From assembly GCF_000384215.1 (NCBI RefSeq), contig NZ_KB913032.1:5695602-5759601 (forward strand): 64,000 bases of DNA, read 5' to 3'. The notes under the pieces were generated by a model that was not told the DNA's origin, ran no database searches, and saw nothing but the letters and a program-made list of their open reading frames with translations. Source of the DNA: Amycolatopsis alba DSM 44262 (GTDB taxonomy: Bacteria; Actinomycetota; Actinomycetes; Mycobacteriales; Pseudonocardiaceae). Positions 59,303 through 64,000 of the stretch are shown piece after piece. Position numbers and translations under genes: made by a program. Every line of letters starts with the position of its first letter. Within the stretch, counting starts at the first letter, position 1.

Positions 59303-60844
59303 TCAGGAACTTCGTATCTTTCGGATCAGGCCGCGTATGGCCAGGGGGGCGACGATCGCCACGAAGAGCACCAGCGCCGCCCAGCCCCCGAAGCCGCCGA
59401 ACCCGCCCTCGTCGTATGCCGCCGGTGAGGCCTCACGCCAGTTCTTCGAGCCGCCGCCCGCGGACTCGTCGTCGGGACCCGCCGTCGCGGTGGAGGTCTT
59501 GTCGCCGCTGGCCGGACCCGCGCTGGGACCGGCGGAAGCGCTGGGGCCCGCGGCACCCGGACCTGTCTTGGGCTTCCCGTCCGGGTTGATGATCCCGCCG
59601 GTCACGAGCGGGTCGGGCGGGCTGGCCGCGCCGGCGCCGAGGCTGCCGCGGAAGGTCGGGTTACCGCAGTTGTCCGCGTTCAGCTGCTTCGGCGGTTGCC
59701 CGGTGAGCCGCGTGTTGGAGTTCATGATCTCCTGCGACAGGTTCGGCGGCAGCGGCGAATAGCCGACCCTGGCCATGTTGATCTGGCCGTCGCACGCGAC
59801 GTGTTCCAGGAACGAGGTGATCGTCTCGGTCTTGCCGGGATCGCCGTAGCCGCCGCGGCAGGTGTCGCGGCCGCTGGTGCACGGCATCATGATGTACGAG
59901 TACGCCGAGATCGGGTACGACTTCGGATCGGTGTTCGTGTAGACCCGGTCCAGCTTCTGGCTCAGGTCGGGCCGCAGTTCCGCGTGCTTCAACGCGGCCG
60001 CGATGTTCTCCGCGTAGGGCTGCGTGTACTGGCCCGCGCCGTTCTGCACCCATACCGTCGGCACATGGTGCCGCTGGGCGTAGGCGAACTCGTCGTAGCC
60101 GATGGAGAACGCGATGGTCGCGTCACTCATGGCGGTCGCGATCTGGTCCGAGTCCGCGAGCAGCCGGTACCACTCGGAGTCCGGGCCCTGCCCCGGTAGC
60201 TGGATGGGGCGGACGCCCGCGGGCAGGTTTCCCATGCCGTTGCCGATGTTGCGGGAGACGAACCGGTTGTAGGCGTCGGGCGCGGCGTGCGCGATGAAGT
60301 CGTAGAACAACGCCGTCGTGCCCGATTGGCCGGTTCGGCCGACCAGGGTGATGGGCTGATCCGGCAGGGACTTCCCGCCGTTGGTCGCGGTGATGGCCGG
60401 ATCGCTCCAGCGGACGATGTCCCGGCTGAAGATCCGGCCGATCACCTCCCGGCTGAGGTGCAGGTAGTCGACGCGGTTCCCGGCCTGGTCCTTGACGTTG
60501 TACATCAGCGCGATCGCGCCCGCGACGTCCGGGACGTACTGGTAGCCGCGGGTTTGCGCGGACAGTCCGCCGCCGCCCGCCGCGATGATCGAGGACACTT
60601 CGGCTTCGGTCCCGGCGAAGTCGACCGTCCGGTCGCCGAACTGGTTGACCCCGGCGGGTGAGCTGTTGGCCGAGTAGTTGATCGGGATACCGCGCGACTT
60701 CGCGCCGTTCTGCCAGTCGTTCATCGCCGGGCCGACATAGCTGGACCCGGAGCCGGTGACCGGGGTCAGCGCCGCCGCCCCCGGAGTGATGACCAGCGAC
60801 AGCGCCACCGCGACCCCGCCCAGCGCGGCCAGCCTGCGGATCAT
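59303..60844 (-). CDS. pstS: PstS-like phosphate-binding protein with a C-terminal membrane anchor
   Basis: 513 residues. An N-terminal signal peptide ([23 protein letters not shown]) without a lipobox Cys, the phosphate-binding fold ([40 protein letters not shown]), a low-complexity Pro/Ala/Gly/Ser linker at about residues 420-480, and a C-terminal transmembrane helix ([20 protein letters not shown]) with a basic tail. So it would be tethered at the C-terminus, unlike lipoprotein PstS. ATG overlaps the pstB stop. Last gene of the pst operon. Confidence 0.85.
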   Translation of the reverse strand: MIRRLAALGGVAVALSLVITPGAAALTPVTGSGSSYVGPAMNDWQNGAKSRGIPINYSANSSPAGVNQFGDRTVDFAGTEAEVSSIIAAGGGGLSAQTRGYQYVPDVAGAIALMYNVKDQAGNRVDYLHLSREVIGRIFSRDIVRWSDPAITATNGGKSLPDQPITLVGRTGQSGTTALFYDFIAHAAPDAYNRFVSRNIGNGMGNLPAGVRPIQLPGQGPDSEWYRLLADSDQIATAMSDATIAFSIGYDEFAYAQRHHVPTVWVQNGAGQYTQPYAENIAAALKHAELRPDLSQKLDRVYTNTDPKSYPISAYSYIMMPCTSGRDTCRGGYGDPGKTETITSFLEHVACDGQINMARVGYSPLPPNLSQEIMNSNTRLTGQPPKQLNADNCGNPTFRGSLGAGAASPPDPLVTGGIINPDGKPKTGPGAAGPSASAGPSAGPASGDKTSTATAGPDDESAGGGSKNWREASPAAYDEGGFGGFGGWAALVLFVAIVAPLAIRGLIRKIRSS

Positions 60845-61686
60845 CCGAATCGCCCGTTCACGTAGTCGTGGGTGCGTTCGTCCGACGGCGCGTTGAAGAT
60901 CGTGTCCGTCGGGCCGTGCTCGATCACCCGGCCGGGTTCGTTCTCGGCCGCGAGGAAGAACGCGCAGTGATCCGAAACCCGTTGGGCCTGCTGCATGTTG
61001 TGCGTGACGATCACGACCGTCACCTCGTGCCCGATCTCGGCGATAGTCTGCTCGATCCGCCGGGTCGACGTCGGGTCGAGCGCGGAGCAGGGCTCGTCCA
61101 TCAGCAGCACGTTCGGTTGCACGGCGAGCGAACGCGCGATGCAGAGCCGCTGCTGCTGCCCGCCGGACAGCGCGCCGCCGGGGGAACTCAGCCTGTCCCG
61201 GACCTCGCGCCACAGCCCGGCCCGCTCCAGGCTCTGCTCGACGAGCGCGTCCTTGTCGCCGCATTTGACGCCGGCGAGCTTGAGCCCGGCCAGGACGTTG
61301 TCGCGAATGGACATCGCCGGGAACGGGTTCGGCTTCTGGAACACCATGCCGATCCGCAGCCGGACCTGCTGCGGACGGGTCCCGTCGGCGTAGATGTCCT
61401 TGCCGTCCAGCAGGACCTCGCCGGTCAGCGACGCCGACGGCACCAGTTCGTGCAGGCGGTTGAGGATGCGCAGGAAGGTCGACTTGCCGCAGCCGGACGG
61501 GCCGATGAGCGCGGTCACCTCCTTGGCGGGCATCCGCAGTGAGACCCCTTCGAGCACGAGACGGTCACCGAACCAGGCGCCGATCTCACGGGATTCGAGG
61601 GCCGCCGCACCGGGCGGCGGTCCGCCGGTGAGCTCGACCAGCGGGCGCGCCGGACTGTCCACGTAGGACACTTCAGTGTCGGTCAC
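60841..61686 (-). CDS. pstB: Phosphate ABC transporter ATP-binding protein
   Basis: 281 residues. Walker [10 protein letters not shown], signature [16 protein letters not shown], Walker [14 protein letters not shown], and the switch His in [10 protein letters not shown]; the [22 protein letters not shown] and [11 protein letters not shown] pieces are typical of PstB. Energises phosphate import with PstC and PstA. GTG start overlapping the pstA stop. Slightly longer N-terminus than usual (about 25 extra residues). Confidence 0.95.
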   Translation of the reverse strand: MTDTEVSYVDSPARPLVELTGGPPPGAAALESREIGAWFGDRLVLEGVSLRMPAKEVTALIGPSGCGKSTFLRILNRLHELVPSASLTGEVLLDGKDIYADGTRPQQVRLRIGMVFQKPNPFPAMSIRDNVLAGLKLAGVKCGDKDALVEQSLERAGLWREVRDRLSSPGGALSGGQQQRLCIARSLAVQPNVLLMDEPCSALDPTSTRRIEQTIAEIGHEVTVVIVTHNMQQAQRVSDHCAFFLAAENEPGRVIEHGPTDTIFNAPSDERTHDYVNGRFG

Positions 61687-62819
61687 CGGTTCTCCTGTGT
61701 CTTGACGGTGGTTCTCTTCGCCTTGCGTTTCGACCGGTCGCGGCCCACCAGCCTGGCGATCGCGAACAGGCCGAAGATGAGCAGGATCAGCACGAGCGCG
61801 CCGACGTAGCCACGCTGCTGGACGTTCTCCAGCGGCTGTTTGATGAACCGGTAGATGAACAGCGGGATGCTCTCCTGCGGGTCGGAGAACGGGTTGGCGT
61901 TCATCCCGAGCGCGCCGAACGACGTGAACAGCAGCGGCGCGGTCTCACCCGCCACACGGGCGATGCCGAGGATCACGGCGGTCGTCACCCCGGTCCGCGC
62001 GGTCGGGAGCACCACCGACCACACCGTGCGGGCCCGGCTCGCGCCGAGCGCCAACGACGCTTCGCGCAGGCCGTCCGGGACGAGGCGGAGCACCACGTCC
62101 ACCGTCCGGGTCACGGTCGGCAGCATGACCATCGTCAACGCGAGGGTGGCCATCATCCCGTTGTAGCTGAACAGTCCCACGCCCGCCTGGATGCCGGGGA
62201 TGATCAGGGCCGCGTATACGAACAGACCGGCCACAATGGACGGCAGGCCGCTCATCGCGTCGACCATGATCCGCACCGGGCGCCGGAACCTGGACCGCGT
62301 CTCGTTCAGGAACACCGCGGTGAGCACGCCCAGCGGCACCACCAGGACCAGGGTCAGCGCGGTCTGTTCGAGGGTGCCGACGACCGCGTGCAGACCGCCG
62401 GTCTCGGTCACCGGATCGGTCGGCGCGACCGTGGACATGTCGTGGGTGAAGAACGCGGGCCGTAGATACGGCGCGCCTTCGACGACGATGTAGATCAGCA
62501 GCGACAGCAGCGGGGCGAGCAGGACCAGCGCCCCGGTGACGACGACGGTGGACACGAGCCGGTCCGACGCGGCGAGCCTGCCCAGCCTGTCGCGGGTGAC
62601 CAGGTAGAGCATCGCCAGGTAGAGCAGGTACGTGACGATCAGGTCGGCCAGCCAGCCGGGGGAGTCCAGCAGCAGATGCATCACGAACCAGGTCAGCAGC
62701 GTGGCCGACACCGCGCAGCCGATCGCCGCGAGCCGGTCCTGCCTGGTGGTTTCCGACGGCCGTCGTTTGACGAGTTTGCGCGGGGCGGGCGCGACAGGGG
62801 GAGTCAGAGTCGTGGTCAC
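61683..62819 (-). CDS. pstA: Phosphate ABC transporter permease PstA
   Basis: 378 residues, with about six to eight membrane segments. The EAA-type coupling loop is [25 protein letters not shown], and [19 protein letters not shown] is the conserved PstA end. An extra N-terminal hydrophobic pair (residues about 30-80) precedes the core. GTG start overlaps the pstC stop. Partner of PstC in the membrane. Confidence 0.93.
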   Translation of the reverse strand: MTTTLTPPVAPAPRKLVKRRPSETTRQDRLAAIGCAVSATLLTWFVMHLLLDSPGWLADLIVTYLLYLAMLYLVTRDRLGRLAASDRLVSTVVVTGALVLLAPLLSLLIYIVVEGAPYLRPAFFTHDMSTVAPTDPVTETGGLHAVVGTLEQTALTLVLVVPLGVLTAVFLNETRSRFRRPVRIMVDAMSGLPSIVAGLFVYAALIIPGIQAGVGLFSYNGMMATLALTMVMLPTVTRTVDVVLRLVPDGLREASLALGASRARTVWSVVLPTARTGVTTAVILGIARVAGETAPLLFTSFGALGMNANPFSDPQESIPLFIYRFIKQPLENVQQRGYVGALVLILLIFGLFAIARLVGRDRSKRKAKRTTVKTQENR

Positions 62820-63805
62820 GCGTCCACCCCCGCGCCCGAACGGCTCTTGGAGATGATCACCGACGCGGTGAAGTTCGTCGCCAGGGTGAACACGAACAGC
62901 ACCAGTCCCGCCGCCATGAGGCCGGACAGCGCGAGCCCGGACGCGCCGGAGTTGTTGGCGATGAACCCGGAGATCGTCGCGCCGCCGAACTGGAGGATGT
63001 GGTTCGTGATCTCCGGAACCTGCGGCAGCAGCAGGGAAACGGCGATCGTCTCGCCGAGCGCGCGGCCGAGCCCGAGCATCGAACCGCCGATGATCCCGCC
63101 CCGCCCGAACGGCAGCATGACGGTTTTGACCATGCCCCAGCGGGTGCTGCCCAACGCGAGCGCCGCCTCCTTCTCACCGGGCGGCGTCTGCGCGAACACC
63201 TCCCGGATCACCGACGTCGTGATCGGGAGGACCATCAGCGAGACCACCAGTCCCGCGATGAACATCGACTGGATGTACAGCGCGTTCTCCTTGTCGGAGA
63301 ACAGCGGGAACCAGCCGAGGTTTTCGGTCAGCCACAACGAGATCGGCATGATCTGCGGGCCGAGGAAGGCGAAGCCCCACAGGCCGTAGAGCAGGCTCGG
63401 GATCGCGGCGAGCAGGTCGACCAGCCCGGTCAGGAACCCGCGGATCTTCCCGCTGGAGTACTCGGTGATGAACAGCGCGGCCAGGATGCTCAGCGGGACC
63501 GCGATCAGGACCGCGATCAGCGCGACCACGATCGTCCCGTAGAGCAGGCCGAGCACGCCGAGCACACCCGAGGCCGGATCGAACCGGATGGTGGCGAAGA
63601 AACCGAAACCGGCGGTGTCGAAGGCGGGCCCGGACCGGTAGACGAGGAAGAAGCCGATGACCACGAGGATCGCCAGCATGGTCAGCCCGGCACCGGTGGT
63701 GACCCGGCGGAACGCGCGGTCGGCCCGCGACAGGACTTCGGTGATCGCCCGCCGCACCGGGGCTCCCGGTGGGGACGGTTCGGGCCGGGGTGGCGCGATG
63801 GTCAC
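62816..63805 (-). CDS. pstC: Phosphate ABC transporter permease PstC
   Basis: 329 residues from the GTG at 63,805, preceded by AAGGAAGG at 63,814-63,821. Six membrane helices; coupling loop KEAALALGSTRWGMVKTVMLPFG and LGRALGETIAVSLLLPQVP are the PstC hallmarks, with GTIVVALIAVLIAVPLSILAALF as an early helix. First gene of the pstC-pstA-pstB-pstS operon. The upstream 195 bp to the window end contain no gene. A CATACT at about 63,880 on the minus strand could be a -10 box. Confidence 0.93.
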   Translation of the reverse strand: MTIAPPRPEPSPPGAPVRRAITEVLSRADRAFRRVTTGAGLTMLAILVVIGFFLVYRSGPAFDTAGFGFFATIRFDPASGVLGVLGLLYGTIVVALIAVLIAVPLSILAALFITEYSSGKIRGFLTGLVDLLAAIPSLLYGLWGFAFLGPQIMPISLWLTENLGWFPLFSDKENALYIQSMFIAGLVVSLMVLPITTSVIREVFAQTPPGEKEAALALGSTRWGMVKTVMLPFGRGGIIGGSMLGLGRALGETIAVSLLLPQVPEITNHILQFGGATISGFIANNSGASGLALSGLMAAGLVLFVFTLATNFTASVIISKSRSGAGVDA

Positions 63806-64000
63806 GAGCGGCCTTCCTTCGTGTTGGCAAGTAAAGGAGTTCAGGGCACACCACGTCGCCCCTCGATGCGGCCAGTATGTGGTGCCCGTGGCCGGGAAAG
63901 GTGTCCACACGGAGAACGCCCGACGGGGCGTGTGTGAATCAGTGCGGGCATACGGTTCCAGCCCGTTGACCCCGAACGGGTGACTCGGGGACGTTGGGTC
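63806..64000. other. Leader region of the pst operon to the window edge, no gene seen
   Basis: 195 bp with the pstC ribosome binding site and probable promoter. I looked for PhoP-type GTTCACC repeats; only imperfect matches (for example TCACCCG near 63,980 on the minus strand) are present, so PhoP control is not established from sequence. Confidence 0.4.

Noticed and set aside
63806..64000. PhoP box upstream of pstC
   Set aside because: Only imperfect GTTCACC-like repeats were found; not strong enough to annotate.

Overview
The window is high-G+C actinobacterial chromosome. Frequent GTG starts, ATGA/GTGA gene overlaps, a Streptomyces-type valine dehydrogenase, an F420-type nitroreductase domain, PaaX/WYL/HxlR regulators and the style of the intergenic palindromes suggest a Pseudonocardiaceae genome, most likely Amycolatopsis or a close relative. 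This placement is inference from gene content; no rRNA or tRNA gene was seen.

Layout: (1) 1-18,352 is mainly housekeeping and metabolic: a partial GNAT gene, CPA2-type antiporter, FMN hydroxy-acid oxidase, HrpA helicase, a DNA polymerase A-like protein, acyl-CoA synthetase, XRE regulator, secreted subtilase, an SDR/phosphotransferase/phosphatase/SMP-30 run, and a VOC gene divergent from a WYL regulator. (2) 18,562-28,486 holds a secreted HAF-repeat protein, then a four-gene aryl-CoA operon (creatininase-family amidohydrolase, benzoate-CoA-ligase-like enzyme, SDR, enoyl-CoA hydratase). This is divergent from a PaaX-like regulator, tryptophan 2,3-dioxygenase and kynureninase, and is followed by valine dehydrogenase. 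Together they look like a tryptophan-to-anthranilate-to-aryl-CoA catabolic locus in which the creatininase-like protein could be the missing N-formylkynurenine deformylase. (3) 28,759-35,751 holds DUF5302, a tandem HxlR regulator divergent from a carotenoid oxygenase, a thiolase, an alpha/beta hydrolase and two TetR regulators. (4) 35,953-40,456 is a histidine kinase and an OmpR-type response regulator flanking an operon of two degenerate ABC ATPases and an FtsX-like permease. (5) 40,533-48,885 holds an Lnt-like protein, a LacI-controlled DUF993/TIM-barrel operon, a proline iminopeptidase fused in frame to a deazaflavin-dependent nitroreductase, PlsC and dihydrolipoyl dehydrogenase. (6) 48,873-52,413 is a probable integrated element: the 3' end of lpdA and its terminator are duplicated exactly at both ends of a 3,480-bp segment carrying a small AMED_5909-like gene, an XRE-DUF5919 regulator with a NUDIX gene, and a two-gene module of about half G+C. 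(7) 52,414-52,945 is a palindrome-rich gap. (8) 52,946-64,000 holds PH, FHA and membrane proteins, a winged-helix protein with an epoxide hydrolase divergent from a second WYL regulator, a GNAT, a MerR-type-promoter quinone reductase, and a pstC-pstA-pstB-pstS operon.

The strongest leads are the lpdA-flanked element and its cargo, the two complementary degenerate ABC ATPases inside a two-component locus, the peptidase-nitroreductase fusion, the creatininase/kynurenine locus, the matched operators of the two WYL regulators, and several families of intergenic palindromes. Where a start differs from the longest possible frame, the reason is given in the entry.
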